A stretch of DNA of 64,000 nt from Bacteroidales bacterium UBA5507. Lineage in GTDB: Bacteria > Bacteroidota > Bacteroidia > Bacteroidales > Lentimicrobiaceae. Positions 27,268-37,063 of the stretch are shown piece after piece. A model generated the notes under the pieces. It searched no databases. It worked only from the letters and a program-made list of their open reading frames with translations, and had not been told where the DNA came from. The position numbers were made by a program, and so were the translations under genes. Positions within the stretch are counted from its first letter, which is position 1; every line of letters starts with the position of its first letter. Location of the stretch: positions 214,639 to 278,638 of the forward strand of contig DIOT01000056.1 in assembly GCA_002426195.1 (NCBI GenBank), read 5' to 3'.

Positions 27268-28108
27268 AGAACTATCATCATTGTTTGAATATCAGTTTTT
27301 CACTAATGCTCTTGCTGCAGCAGTTATAGCCAATATTTCCTGTGGTATCATCGGATCATACATTGTTGCTAAAAGAATGGTATTTATTAGTGGGGGAATA
27401 ACACATGCTTCGTTTGGAGGAATTGGAATAGCCTATTTTTTAGGTTTGAATCCTGTCCTTGGAGCTGCAGTTTTTAGTGTTTTATCAGCCCTTGGAATTG
27501 AGTGGGTTTCAGGTAAGTCAAATGTCCGTGAAGATTCAGCTATAGGAATTTTATGGTCGCTGGGAATGGCTATAGGGATAATTTTTACATTTCTGACTCC
27601 GGGTTATGCACCTAATCTCATGTCATACCTGTTTGGAAGTATTTTAACAGTGAGTAAAACTGATTTGTGGTTGATAGGAGCGTTGGCAGTCGTCCTGATA
27701 ATAATCTTTACCCGATTTTATCATTTAATTCTCTTTATAGCATATGATGAGGAGTATGCACGTTCCCATAAAGCTCCTGTTAATACTGTTAAGTATATAC
27801 TAATAAGTCTTATCGCAATCGCTATCGTATTGAACATCAGATTAGTGGGCATAATTCTGGTCATTTCATTTTTGACTATTCCTCAGTCCACTGCTAATAT
27901 ATTCACCAAAAGGTTTAGCCGGATAATATTCTTATCCATATTCTTTGGAATTGTTGGCTCAACAGGAGGGCTGTTGATTTCTTATTTTTATAATATTCCC
28001 TCAGGAGCCACAATTATCTTTGTTTTTGTTGTAATCTTCGGCATTGCAAAACTCTTTAAAGCGTCTCAGGTTAAATTAAGCCTTAAACGACAAATGAAGC
28101 GCTTATAA
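27260..28108 (+). CDS. znuB: Metal ABC transporter permease
   Basis: Inner-membrane permease of 282 aa with about eight helices, belonging to the ABC-3 family (PF00950). NALAAAVIANISCGIIGSYI and RMVFISGGITHASFGGIG near the N-terminus are typical of ZnuB/MntB. The ATG at 27260 overlaps the znuC stop (ATGATTAG). An earlier in-frame ATG at 27236 would place eight extra residues inside the His tail region of znuC, so the shorter start is preferred. Confidence 0.93.
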   Translation: MIRELSSLFEYQFFTNALAAAVIANISCGIIGSYIVAKRMVFISGGITHASFGGIGIAYFLGLNPVLGAAVFSVLSALGIEWVSGKSNVREDSAIGILWSLGMAIGIIFTFLTPGYAPNLMSYLFGSILTVSKTDLWLIGALAVVLIIIFTRFYHLILFIAYDEEYARSHKAPVNTVKYILISLIAIAIVLNIRLVGIILVISFLTIPQSTANIFTKRFSRIIFLSIFFGIVGSTGGLLISYFYNIPSGATIIFVFVVIFGIAKLFKASQVKLSLKRQMKRL

Positions 28109-28180
28109 ATTGCATTAGTTATCTGATACAAATTATCGCTTTGTTTCCTAATGAGGGAAGTTAGATTTCGTGATAAATAT

Positions 28181-28188
28181 TACCTTTG
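28181..28188 (+). promoter_or_regulatory. -7 box placed directly before the guaA start
   Basis: TACCTTTG is a perfect TAnnTTTG match ending 5 bases before the guaA ATG at 28194. By analogy with mapped Bacteroides promoters, transcription would begin within a base or two of the ATG, giving an almost leaderless mRNA. The -33 position holds only a TTA at wrong spacing. Confidence 0.55.
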
Positions 28189-28193
28189 CCCTC

Positions 28194-29723
28194 ATGCAAG
28201 AGACAATAATTATTCTGGACTTCGGTTCACAGTATACCCAGCTGATAGCGAGGAGAGTCAGGGAGTTGAGCATTTATTGCGAAATACATCCATATTACAA
28301 AATGCCTGAAATAACGGACGAAGTTAAAGGGGTAATTCTTTCAGGTAGTCCATTTTCAGTCAGAGATAATCAAGCTCCTAATCCCGATTTAGGCATGATC
28401 CGCAACCATGTACCTTTATTGGGAATTTGTTATGGTGCACAGCTTATGGCACATTCAACCGGTGGAGAGGTAATGCCATCTAATAGCCGCGAATATGGTC
28501 GTGCAAACCTGGATTTTGTTGATTCTTCAAACATGTTACTAAAAGGTGTGACTAATGGAAGCCAGGTATGGATGTCACATGGCGATACTATAAGAAAAAA
28601 GCCCGATAACTTTAAAATCATTGCAAGCACCTCTGATGTAGAAATTGCCGGTTTCCAGATCGAAGGAGAGGAAACCTGGGGAATCCAGTTTCATCCAGAG
28701 GTTTATCATTCAACTGAAGGAAGTACCCTGCTTCATAACTTTGTTGTTGAAGTTTGTGGTTGTTCCCAATCATGGACACCTGCAAGCTTTATTGAGGCGA
28801 CGGTGAATGAATTAAAGGCTCAAATAGGAAACGATAAGGTTGTTATGGGTTTATCCGGTGGTGTGGATTCCACTGTCGCTGCTATATTGCTTCATAAAGC
28901 TATAGGACCGAACCTTCATTGTATTTTTGTTAACAACGGTTTGCTACGCAAGGATGAGTATAACCAGGTGCTTGAATCATATCAGAACATGGGACTTAAC
29001 ATAAAAGGGGTTGATGCTACTGATGAGTTTCTGAATGCACTGAAAGGAAAAACCGATCCCGAATTGAAGAGAAAGGCAATTGGCAAAACATTTATTGAGG
29101 TATTCGATCATCAAGCTCATCTCATTACTGATGTCAGTTGGTTGGGGCAAGGTACTATATATCCGGATGTTATTGAGTCTGTCTCTGTTAATGGACCTTC
29201 TGCTACCATCAAATCACATCATAATGTTGGTGGTTTGCCCGACTTTATGAAGTTGAAAGTTATTGAGCCATTAAAAAGCCTATTTAAGGACGAGGTCAGA
29301 AAAGTCGGATTTAGTCTGGGTATTAGTGAGAAAATCCTTAACAGACATCCATTTCCGGGGCCTGGTTTAGGTATTAGAATTTTAGGTGAGATTACCAGAG
29401 AGAAAATAGCTATTTTACAGGAGGCTGACAGCATTTTCATTGAAGGGCTTAAATCAGCAGGGCTGTATGAACAAGTATGGCAGGCTGCTGTAATTCTTTT
29501 ACCCGTGAAATCAGTTGGTGTTATGGGAGATGAGAGAACTTATGATAACGTAATTGCCCTAAGAGCAGTTGGTTCAACTGATGGAATGACAGCTGACTGG
29601 TCGCACTTGCCTTACCAGTTTCTGGCAAAAGTTTCAAACGATATAATAAACAAAGTAAAAGGCGTTAACAGGGTTGTTTATGATATCAGTTCAAAACCAC
29701 CTGCTACTATAGAATGGGAATAA
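28194..29723 (+). CDS. guaA: GMP synthase (glutamine-hydrolysing)
   Basis: Converts XMP to GMP using glutamine and ATP; 509 aa. An N-terminal class I amidotransferase domain has the nucleophile motif GICYGAQL and the HPEVYHS histidine/glutamate pair. The ATP pyrophosphatase domain follows with VVMGLSGGVDSTVAA, and the C-terminal dimerisation domain ends NRVVYDISSKPPATIEWE, as in all GuaA proteins. The ATG at 28194 gives the standard MQETIIILDFGSQYTQLIAR start; the GTG at 28170 lies upstream of the promoter box and was rejected. Confidence 0.98.
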   Translation: MQETIIILDFGSQYTQLIARRVRELSIYCEIHPYYKMPEITDEVKGVILSGSPFSVRDNQAPNPDLGMIRNHVPLLGICYGAQLMAHSTGGEVMPSNSREYGRANLDFVDSSNMLLKGVTNGSQVWMSHGDTIRKKPDNFKIIASTSDVEIAGFQIEGEETWGIQFHPEVYHSTEGSTLLHNFVVEVCGCSQSWTPASFIEATVNELKAQIGNDKVVMGLSGGVDSTVAAILLHKAIGPNLHCIFVNNGLLRKDEYNQVLESYQNMGLNIKGVDATDEFLNALKGKTDPELKRKAIGKTFIEVFDHQAHLITDVSWLGQGTIYPDVIESVSVNGPSATIKSHHNVGGLPDFMKLKVIEPLKSLFKDEVRKVGFSLGISEKILNRHPFPGPGLGIRILGEITREKIAILQEADSIFIEGLKSAGLYEQVWQAAVILLPVKSVGVMGDERTYDNVIALRAVGSTDGMTADWSHLPYQFLAKVSNDIINKVKGVNRVVYDISSKPPATIEWE

Positions 29724-29738
29724 TAAATAAATAACTGC

Positions 29739-31775
29739 ATGTTTAGAGTAAAATTTCTGTCAGGACTAATTGTCTTATTTCTGTTCTCTTCCGGATATTT
29801 ATCAGCTCAAGAATCAGGACGGTCATCAATAATTGAGACATACCATGGTGAATCATGGTATATGCACTTTGTTGAGGAAGGTGAAACAGTTCAGTCAATA
29901 GCAAAGCTATATGGCGTCAGCAATCTTGAAATTCTTAACGATAATCCTGAAATAGCCACAGGACTCAAACCTGGCAGAGTGATACGAATTTCAGTAAAGA
30001 ACTCCAAATCCACTCCGGCTGTACAACAACCTGATACCTTAAAGAAAGTGGGTAATTTTTCTGATATTCATGTTGTAGCACCTAAAGAAACCTGGTATGG
30101 TATTGCCAGATTGTACAAAGTCCCTGTTAAGGATCTGATTTCAGAAAATCCCGGCATAGATACTTTAAAGATTGGAATGTCAGTCAGGATTCCTCAGATA
30201 AAGGAGTCTGAGAAAGTTATTACAGAAGGCTTTGCTGAACACACAGTACTTCCGCAAGAAACTCTATATGGGCTATCCGGAAAATATAATACATCTATTG
30301 AGGAATTAATAAGGCTGAATCCATCCTTAAAAGATGGATTGAAAGTCGGACAGGTTCTGATGGTTCCGGTTAGCAAAGGAGAACCTAACAATGGGCTAAA
30401 GGTCCAGGTAACCGATACTACATATAAGATTCATATAGTTCAGAGAAAGGAGACTTTATACAGTATTTCCAAATTGTATAATGTATCTCTTAATGATATT
30501 GTTAGCGCTAATCCACATATGGATGGTAATCTGAAAAAGGGTGATGAGTTAAGGATACCTCAAACAACAATGAAGGTCAGACCATATGTCTCACCTGATA
30601 CGATAATCATGGGCAGACCTATCAATAAGCAGGCGGTAGAAGTACAACCTACATATACATGCAAGAAGCTATCAAACAATAGCAAGCAATATAACGTTGC
30701 ACTGATGTTACCATTAAAGCTTGAGATGGTAGATAGTATAAGAGTTTCTGATCCTACCTCCCTCGCAGCAGCTAATGAAATCGAATCTTTTGACTTTATT
30801 CAGTTTTATCAGGGTGCGTTAATTGCAGCTGATTCCATGGCAGCAATAGGCATGAATGTGAAGTTGCATATTTATGATACTGACTTTGGGAGTGGTGTAA
30901 CTAAGACTAAAAGGATATTGAATCAGCCTTCCATGAAGAATATGGATCTCATCATAGGACCTTTTTTTGCTGAGAGTTTTGATATTACTGCTCAATTCGC
31001 CAAGATGAATAGTATACCTATTATAAATCCTCTCTCAAGGAGAACTGAATTAATAAGGGATAATGACTATATTATAAAGATGCAACCCTCAAACTGGTCT
31101 CAGTACAATGCTTTGTCGAAATACATATTGCAATCACATGCTAATGACAACATTATATTGGTAAGGAGAAACCAGGATGAGAATAGCAATATGTCAAACA
31201 TTATTAAGAATTCCCTTACACTTGGTGGTTTCACTACAAACTTCCATGAAGTTATATATAGTAGTTCAGGATGGAGTGGCATAAGCAGAAACCTATCTAC
31301 ATCAAAGAAAAACATTGTACTACTTCTTACAAACGATCAGGCAGTTCTACCTGCACTTCTACGGGATTTGTCGGAAAAAGCTGAATCTCATCATATAAGT
31401 GTTGTGGGATTGCCTTTATGGGAAGATATTGAATTAGATTACAATTATTTGGTAAAGCTGAATACTCATTTTGTTAAACCTTGGTTTGTGGACTATGACC
31501 GACCTGAAGTAGTGCATTTTATTAAGAAATTCCGCTCACGGTATGTTGCAGAGCCTGAATTAGACAAATACTCATTCCTTGGATATGACTCAATGCTGTA
31601 CTTCCTTTCGGCCCTTTATGATTTTGGTGATGGATTTATAGAATGCATAGAGGAATATAGTAAAAAAGGATTGAGTAACGATATGATCTTTGTCAAATCG
31701 CAGGAAGGCGGGTTTGAAAATCAATCCGTATCGATATATAAATTTAATGATTTTAAGCGAGAGAAATTAAATTAG
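29739..31775 (+). CDS. LysM protein with periplasmic-binding-like C-terminal domain
   Basis: Secreted envelope protein of 678 aa with a signal peptide (cleavage near YLSAQES). Four LysM repeats occupy about 41-85, 110-152, 167-210 and 230-274, each with the pattern ETxYxIAKLYxV and xLKxGxxLRIP. The C-terminal part (about 310-670) resembles a type 1 periplasmic-binding fold (YNVALMLPLKLEM, then DLIIGPFFAESFDITAQFAK). LysM repeats bind peptidoglycan, and the binding-like domain may sense or regulate wall synthesis in the manner of LpoA-like proteins, which is an inference from architecture only. It follows guaA by 15 bases. Confidence 0.88.
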   Translation: MFRVKFLSGLIVLFLFSSGYLSAQESGRSSIIETYHGESWYMHFVEEGETVQSIAKLYGVSNLEILNDNPEIATGLKPGRVIRISVKNSKSTPAVQQPDTLKKVGNFSDIHVVAPKETWYGIARLYKVPVKDLISENPGIDTLKIGMSVRIPQIKESEKVITEGFAEHTVLPQETLYGLSGKYNTSIEELIRLNPSLKDGLKVGQVLMVPVSKGEPNNGLKVQVTDTTYKIHIVQRKETLYSISKLYNVSLNDIVSANPHMDGNLKKGDELRIPQTTMKVRPYVSPDTIIMGRPINKQAVEVQPTYTCKKLSNNSKQYNVALMLPLKLEMVDSIRVSDPTSLAAANEIESFDFIQFYQGALIAADSMAAIGMNVKLHIYDTDFGSGVTKTKRILNQPSMKNMDLIIGPFFAESFDITAQFAKMNSIPIINPLSRRTELIRDNDYIIKMQPSNWSQYNALSKYILQSHANDNIILVRRNQDENSNMSNIIKNSLTLGGFTTNFHEVIYSSSGWSGISRNLSTSKKNIVLLLTNDQAVLPALLRDLSEKAESHHISVVGLPLWEDIELDYNYLVKLNTHFVKPWFVDYDRPEVVHFIKKFRSRYVAEPELDKYSFLGYDSMLYFLSALYDFGDGFIECIEEYSKKGLSNDMIFVKSQEGGFENQSVSIYKFNDFKREKLN

Positions 31776-31860
31776 TCTTCAAAGCATTAATTGATCACAA
31801 TAATCAGTAAATGTGAATGTTTAATTGTTCACTGACTAACAAATGAATTAAAAAATGAAT

Positions 31861-31868
31861 TAATTTTG
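31861..31868 (+). promoter_or_regulatory. -7 box for the V-type ATPase operon
   Basis: TAATTTTG matches TAnnTTTG, 23 bases before the first ATG of the operon at 31892. Confidence 0.5.
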
Positions 31869-31891
31869 CCTGACAATAGAATATTGTTACT

Positions 31892-32491
31892 ATGGAAAAT
31901 AAACTTCTTGAACTTACAAAGAAAATTTACTCTGAAGGAATTGAGAAATCTAAAACAGATGCTGAACTGATTGTACAGGAAGCGCAAAAAAATGCTCAGG
32001 ATATTATCAGAAAAGCACAATTGGAAGCATCAGAGATAATCAAGAAAGCCGAGCAAAATAGCGAGGAAATAAAACGTAACACTGAATCAGAGGTAAAAAT
32101 GGCATCAAAACAAGCCATTAGTCGCCTTAAGCAACAGGTTGTTGAAATAATAACTGCAGGAGCAATTGAAAAGCCAGTCAAAGAAGCAATGAAGGATAAG
32201 GAGTTTATTGGATCATTGATTCTTAAGGTTGCTTCTTGTTTCAATACTGATGTTCAGCTAATATTACCTGAAGCCGATAAGAAACAGATGGAAAGTTTCT
32301 TTAGTGACCGCATAAAATCAGAACTGAATAAAGGTGTTACATTAGATTTTGATTCATCTATGAATTCAGGATTTAAAATTAGCCCTAAAAATGAAAGTTA
32401 TATTATTAGCTTTACTGATGAGGACTTTGCCGGTTATTTCAAAGGTTTCATGCGTCCCAAAACTATCAAACTTCTTTTTGGTGAAGAATAA
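31892..32491 (+). CDS. atpE: V-type ATP synthase subunit E
   Basis: Peripheral-stalk subunit of 199 aa. A long N-terminal charged helix (ELTKKIYSEGIEKSKTDAEL, alanine- and lysine-rich to about 90) and a small C-terminal globular domain are the subunit E layout. The stop shares its last base with the start of the next gene. It is the first of seven V-ATPase operon genes. Confidence 0.9.
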   Translation: MENKLLELTKKIYSEGIEKSKTDAELIVQEAQKNAQDIIRKAQLEASEIIKKAEQNSEEIKRNTESEVKMASKQAISRLKQQVVEIITAGAIEKPVKEAMKDKEFIGSLILKVASCFNTDVQLILPEADKKQMESFFSDRIKSELNKGVTLDFDSSMNSGFKISPKNESYIISFTDEDFAGYFKGFMRPKTIKLLFGEE

Positions 32492-33363
32492 TGGGCACGC
32501 GTAATTATTATTTTCTGGTAGCAGGGCTGCCCGATCTCGCTATAGATCAGGGAAAGCTGCAATTTGGAAGTCTGGAGATGAAAGAATATCTTCAAGCTCA
32601 ATTGCATAAGAAAGACTATCAATACATTGAATGGCTTTTCTTACCTCACGATAACAATAACCTGCTAAACCTTCTTGAAAAAAATAACAAGCCATGGAAT
32701 CCTATGGGAAATTATTCCGATAGTGACCTGGAACTTGCTATTCTCGAGGTTGTAAATCCTGATAAAATTATTTCGGATGAAAAATCGCCTGTGAAGCCTT
32801 ACATGAAAGAATTCATTAAGAGCTATCACAGTGAAGTCAGGGTTATGGAAGATAAGTCGCCTGAAAATGAACTTACAGAGCTCTATTACAGGGATGCATT
32901 AAAACTCGATAATAAGTTTATTGCTGACTGGTTTGCCCTGGATGTTGATCTTAAAAACCTATTGGTATTCAATACTGCATCAAAATACAATATTCCGTTT
33001 GAAAATGAAATTACTGGTAATACGCGATTAGCTGAAGTGTTAAGGCTTAAAACAGGCCGCAGTATGGAAGATATATCGGAATGGCCTTATTTCGAAAGAG
33101 TTAATCAATTGGATGATAACGGTGATATTGCTGGAAGAGAAAGAGCTATCGACCAACTCCGGTGGACCATTCTCGATGAGATGAATACGTTTAATTATTT
33201 CTCTATAGAAGTTATCTTTAGCTATATGATCAAAATCATGATGATTGAAAGATGGCTCAAACTTGACCCGGCAACAGGTGAACAATTGTTCAGAAAACTG
33301 CTGGGAGATTTACAATCGGGTTATGAATTTCCAAATGAATTTTCAATTAATGATGGAAAATAA
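32491..33363 (+). CDS. DUF2764 family V-ATPase-associated protein
   Basis: A 290-aa cytoplasmic protein starting MGTRNYYFLVAGLPDLAI. DUF2764 proteins occur in bacterial V-type ATPase operons of Bacteroidota, Chlamydia and spirochaetes at the place where archaeal operons carry subunit C. The segment NYYFLVAGLPDL and the later FNTASKYNIPF are recognisable features. It probably connects the rotor and stator or replaces subunit C, which is inferred from position. It overlaps both neighbouring genes. Confidence 0.88.
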   Translation: MGTRNYYFLVAGLPDLAIDQGKLQFGSLEMKEYLQAQLHKKDYQYIEWLFLPHDNNNLLNLLEKNNKPWNPMGNYSDSDLELAILEVVNPDKIISDEKSPVKPYMKEFIKSYHSEVRVMEDKSPENELTELYYRDALKLDNKFIADWFALDVDLKNLLVFNTASKYNIPFENEITGNTRLAEVLRLKTGRSMEDISEWPYFERVNQLDDNGDIAGRERAIDQLRWTILDEMNTFNYFSIEVIFSYMIKIMMIERWLKLDPATGEQLFRKLLGDLQSGYEFPNEFSINDGK

Positions 33364-35122
33364 AAACAGAACTAAAGGTGTAGTATCGGGCATTATTGCT
33401 AACCTTGTAATGGTTGAAGTTAGTGGCCCGGTTTCTCAGAACGAGATTTGTTACATTGAGCTTTCCGGTGAGAGTTTAATGGCAGAAGTTATAAAAGTTA
33501 TAGGTAAAGTCGCCTATGTGCAGGTATTTGAAAGTACCAGAGGATTGAAAGTCGGAAATACCGTTGAATTTATGGGTCACATGCTTGAAGCTACTCTGGG
33601 TCCTGGAATCTTGTCAAGGAACTATGATGGTTTGCAGCATGATCTTGATAAGATGGATGGTGTTTTCCTTAAAAGAGGTGAATACACCCAGGCAATCGAT
33701 CCAAATGCCAAATGGGACTTTAAGCCACTGGCAAAAGTTGGAGATGCAGTTTCTGCCGGCTCATGGCTTGGTTCAGTTAAAGAGAACTGGATCGACCATA
33801 AAATAATGGTGCCTTTTAAATTTGAAGGATCTTATAAAGTCAAATGGTTAGCGGAAGCCGGTAATTACATGGCTTCTGAAACAATGGCAGTCCTTGAAGA
33901 TGAAAATGGGAAAGAACTGCCTGTAACCATGATACAACACTTCCCAGTTAAGCTAGCTATCAAAGCATATACTGAAAAGCCACGTCCATACAGGTTAATG
34001 GAAACTGGTATAAGAATTATTGATACACTTAATCCTATTGTTGAAGGTGGCACCGGATTTATCCCGGGGCCTTTCGGATCAGGTAAAACTGTTCTTCAAC
34101 ATGCTCTTTCTCGTCAGGCTGAAGCTGATTTGATTATAGTAGCTGCATGTGGTGAACGTGCAAATGAAGTAGTTGAAATTTTTTACGAATTCCCGCATCT
34201 CGATGACCCCAGAACCGGTCGTAAGCTAATTGAGCGTACAACAATTATTGCAAATACTTCAAATATGCCTGTTGCTGCTCGTGAAGCTTCGGTTTACACA
34301 GCTATGACAATAGGTGAATATTATCGTTCAATGGGATTGAAAGTTCTCCTGCTTGCTGATTCTACTTCTCGTTGGGCACAAGCTCTGCGTGAAATGTCAA
34401 ACAGGATGGAAGAGTTACCGGGTCCTGACGCCTTCCCAATGGACCTGCCTGCTATCATAAGTAATTTCTATGCAAGGGCAGGATATGTAAGATTAAATAA
34501 TGGCTCAACAGGTTCAATCACTTTCATAGGCACTGTTTCTCCCGCGGGAGGTAATCTTAAAGAGCCGGTAACTGAATCTACAAAAAAGGCAGCAAGATGT
34601 TTTTATGCTTTGTCTCAACAAAGAGCTGACAGTAAGAGGTACCCAGCGGTTGACCCTATTGACAGCTATTCAAAGTATCTTGAATATAGCGAATTCCAGG
34701 AATATCTCTCTGAGCACATTTCAGTTGACTGGATTGATAAAGTTGAATTGGCACGCAATCTATTGCTGAGAGGAAAAGAAGCTAATGAACAGATCAATAT
34801 CCTTGGTGATGATGGCGTTCCTATCGACTACCACCTGCGTTACTGGCGATCGGAGGTAATTGACTTCGTTATTCTTCAACAAGATGCCTTCGATAAAGTC
34901 GACAGCTCTACACCTCTCGAAAGACAACAATATATGTTGAACCTCGTATTAAATATTTGCGATACATCTCTTGATTTCGATTCTTTTGAAGAAGTTAATC
35001 CTTATTTCAAGAGGATTATCAACCTGTTAAAGCAAATGAATTACTCTGATTTCAAATCAGAACAGTTCAATAATTTCGAAAATGAATTAATGGCAACCCT
35101 AAATGAAAGGAAAGCAGCCTAA
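33353..35122 (+). CDS. atpA: V-type ATP synthase subunit A (catalytic)
   Basis: Catalytic nucleotide-binding subunit of V1, 589 aa. Walker A is GPFGSGKT; LADSTSRWAQALREMS and the A-subunit insertion characteristic of V-type rather than F-type ATPases are present. The start at 33353 (or the ATG three bases earlier) overlaps the DUF2764 stop by 11 bases and gives the standard N-terminus MENKNRTKGVVSGI. An open frame running back to 33245 lies wholly inside the upstream gene and is not used. Confidence 0.96.
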   Translation: MENKNRTKGVVSGIIANLVMVEVSGPVSQNEICYIELSGESLMAEVIKVIGKVAYVQVFESTRGLKVGNTVEFMGHMLEATLGPGILSRNYDGLQHDLDKMDGVFLKRGEYTQAIDPNAKWDFKPLAKVGDAVSAGSWLGSVKENWIDHKIMVPFKFEGSYKVKWLAEAGNYMASETMAVLEDENGKELPVTMIQHFPVKLAIKAYTEKPRPYRLMETGIRIIDTLNPIVEGGTGFIPGPFGSGKTVLQHALSRQAEADLIIVAACGERANEVVEIFYEFPHLDDPRTGRKLIERTTIIANTSNMPVAAREASVYTAMTIGEYYRSMGLKVLLLADSTSRWAQALREMSNRMEELPGPDAFPMDLPAIISNFYARAGYVRLNNGSTGSITFIGTVSPAGGNLKEPVTESTKKAARCFYALSQQRADSKRYPAVDPIDSYSKYLEYSEFQEYLSEHISVDWIDKVELARNLLLRGKEANEQINILGDDGVPIDYHLRYWRSEVIDFVILQQDAFDKVDSSTPLERQQYMLNLVLNICDTSLDFDSFEEVNPYFKRIINLLKQMNYSDFKSEQFNNFENELMATLNERKAA

Positions 35123-36447
35123 TGGAAACCATAGCGTTTAAAAAGATTTATACAAAAATTACCAAGATTACTAAAGCCACTTGTTCATTGCAGGCTACTG
35201 GTGTAGGTTATGATGAGATGGCTGAAGTAAATGGTCGTCTTGCTCAGGTTGTAAAAATTAATGGAGACAATGTTACACTTCAGATTTTCTCGGGAACTGA
35301 AGGAATTCCTACAAATGCTGAAGTAACATTTTTAGGAAGGCCTCCAATGCTTAAAGTAAGTGATGATTTAGCCGGTAGATTTTTTAATGCATACGGACAA
35401 CCAATTGATGGAGGTCCTGCTGTTGAAGGTGAAGAACGTGAAATCGGTGGTCCTTCTGTTAATCCTGTTCGTCGTATTCAGCCCTCATTGCTGATTCCTA
35501 CAGGAATCGCCGGTATAGACCTTAATAATACACTTGTTACCGGACAAAAAATACCATTCTTCGCTGACCCTGACCAGCCTTTTAACCAGGTTATGGCTAT
35601 GGTAGCACTGAGAGCTAAAGCTGATAAGATTATTTTAGGTGGTATGGGGTTGACAAATGACGACTATCTGTATTACAAAAACGTTTTTGATAATGCGGGT
35701 GCTCTCGACAGGATTATCAGTTTTGTCAACACAACTGAGAATCCTCCTGTTGAACGTTTGCTCGTCCCTGATATGGCACTGACAGCTGCTGAATATTTTG
35801 CTTTCGACAAGAAAGAAACAGTGTTGGTTCTATTGACAGACATGACACTCTACGCTGATGCCCTAAGTATTGTATCAAATCGTATGGACCAGATTCCATC
35901 TAAAGATAGTATGCCGGGATCCTTGTACAGTGACCTTGCTAAAATTTATGAGAAAGCTGTTCAGTTCCCTGATGGAGGTTCAATCACTATTATAGCCGTA
36001 ACAACATTGTCGGGAGGCGACATAACTCATGCTATCCCTGATAATACAGGTTACATCACTGAAGGACAGTTATTCCTGAGAAGAGATACCGATATAGGAA
36101 AAGTAATCATAGACCCGTTCCGTTCTCTGTCCAGATTGAAACAGTTGGTTATTGGTAAGCAAACCAGAGCAGATCATCCACAGGTTATGAACGCTGCTGT
36201 ACGTCTTTATGCTGATGCAGCAAATGCCAAGACCAAACTTGAAAATGGTTTTGATTTGACTGCCTATGACGAAAGAACAATGAAATTTGCACGCGAATAC
36301 TCTCAAAATCTTCTTGCTATTGATGTTAATATAGATACAACAGGAATGCTGGATAAAGCATGGGGATTATTTGCTAAACATTTTAGTAAGGCTGAAGTAG
36401 GTATCAAGCAAGAGTTTGTTGATATGTACTGGCCTGAAAATGCTTAA
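35122..36447 (+). CDS. atpB: V-type ATP synthase subunit B
   Basis: Regulatory, non-catalytic nucleotide-binding subunit of V1, 441 aa. It has the family start region with IVGYDEMAEV-like sequence (GVGYDEMAEVNGRLAQVVKI), the segment LLIPTGIAGIDLNN, and MTLYADALSIVSNRMDQIPS. As expected for V-type B subunits it lacks a full Walker A. Its ATG shares one base with the subunit A stop. Confidence 0.96.
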   Translation: METIAFKKIYTKITKITKATCSLQATGVGYDEMAEVNGRLAQVVKINGDNVTLQIFSGTEGIPTNAEVTFLGRPPMLKVSDDLAGRFFNAYGQPIDGGPAVEGEEREIGGPSVNPVRRIQPSLLIPTGIAGIDLNNTLVTGQKIPFFADPDQPFNQVMAMVALRAKADKIILGGMGLTNDDYLYYKNVFDNAGALDRIISFVNTTENPPVERLLVPDMALTAAEYFAFDKKETVLVLLTDMTLYADALSIVSNRMDQIPSKDSMPGSLYSDLAKIYEKAVQFPDGGSITIIAVTTLSGGDITHAIPDNTGYITEGQLFLRRDTDIGKVIIDPFRSLSRLKQLVIGKQTRADHPQVMNAAVRLYADAANAKTKLENGFDLTAYDERTMKFAREYSQNLLAIDVNIDTTGMLDKAWGLFAKHFSKAEVGIKQEFVDMYWPENA

Positions 36448-36463
36448 AACACTATAACTTAAA

Positions 36464-37063
36464 ATGGCAATAAAATTTCAATATAATAAGACCTCACTCC
36501 AGGAGCTTAACAAGCAACTGAAAGTCCGCGTTCGTGCATTGCCAACAATAAAGAATAAAGAGTCGGCCCTGCGAATGGAAGTTAAGAAAGCTAAGGATGC
36601 TGCTCATGCACGAGATATCGAGCTTGAAAAGAATATTCAGACCTATGCTTCCATGTCCCGTTTGTGGAATGAATTTGATACCGGATTAGTAAAGGTTAAG
36701 GATGTTGATTTAACTGTGAAGAAGATTGCAGGTGTTCGCATTCCAATACTCAATGAGGTAAAATTTGAGATTGGATCATATAGTCTCTTCAATAAACCAT
36801 CATGGTATGCAGGAGGTATCTCTGTAATTCAGAATCTGGCAAGAATTGGAATTGAACGTGAATTTCATTTCCGCACAATGCAATTGCTTGACCATGCCCG
36901 TCGTAAAACTACTCAGAAAGTCAATCTTTATGAGAAAGTTCAGATTCCGGGTTACGAAGAGGCTATCATGAAGATTAAGCGCTTTATGGAAGATGAAGAA
37001 AATCTGTCGAAATCTGCACAGAAAATTGTCAAAACACGTCAAACTATGGAGGCTTCACTATGA
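36464..37063 (+). CDS. atpD: V-type ATP synthase subunit D
   Basis: Central rotor-stalk subunit of 199 aa, mostly two long helices as in V/A-ATPase subunit D. It starts MAIKFQYNKTSLQELNKQLK and ends in a lysine-rich helix. The stop overlaps the start of subunit I by four bases (ATGA), and a GGAGG inside its 3' end (37048-37052) acts as ribosome binding site for that gene. Confidence 0.94.
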   Translation: MAIKFQYNKTSLQELNKQLKVRVRALPTIKNKESALRMEVKKAKDAAHARDIELEKNIQTYASMSRLWNEFDTGLVKVKDVDLTVKKIAGVRIPILNEVKFEIGSYSLFNKPSWYAGGISVIQNLARIGIEREFHFRTMQLLDHARRKTTQKVNLYEKVQIPGYEEAIMKIKRFMEDEENLSKSAQKIVKTRQTMEASL

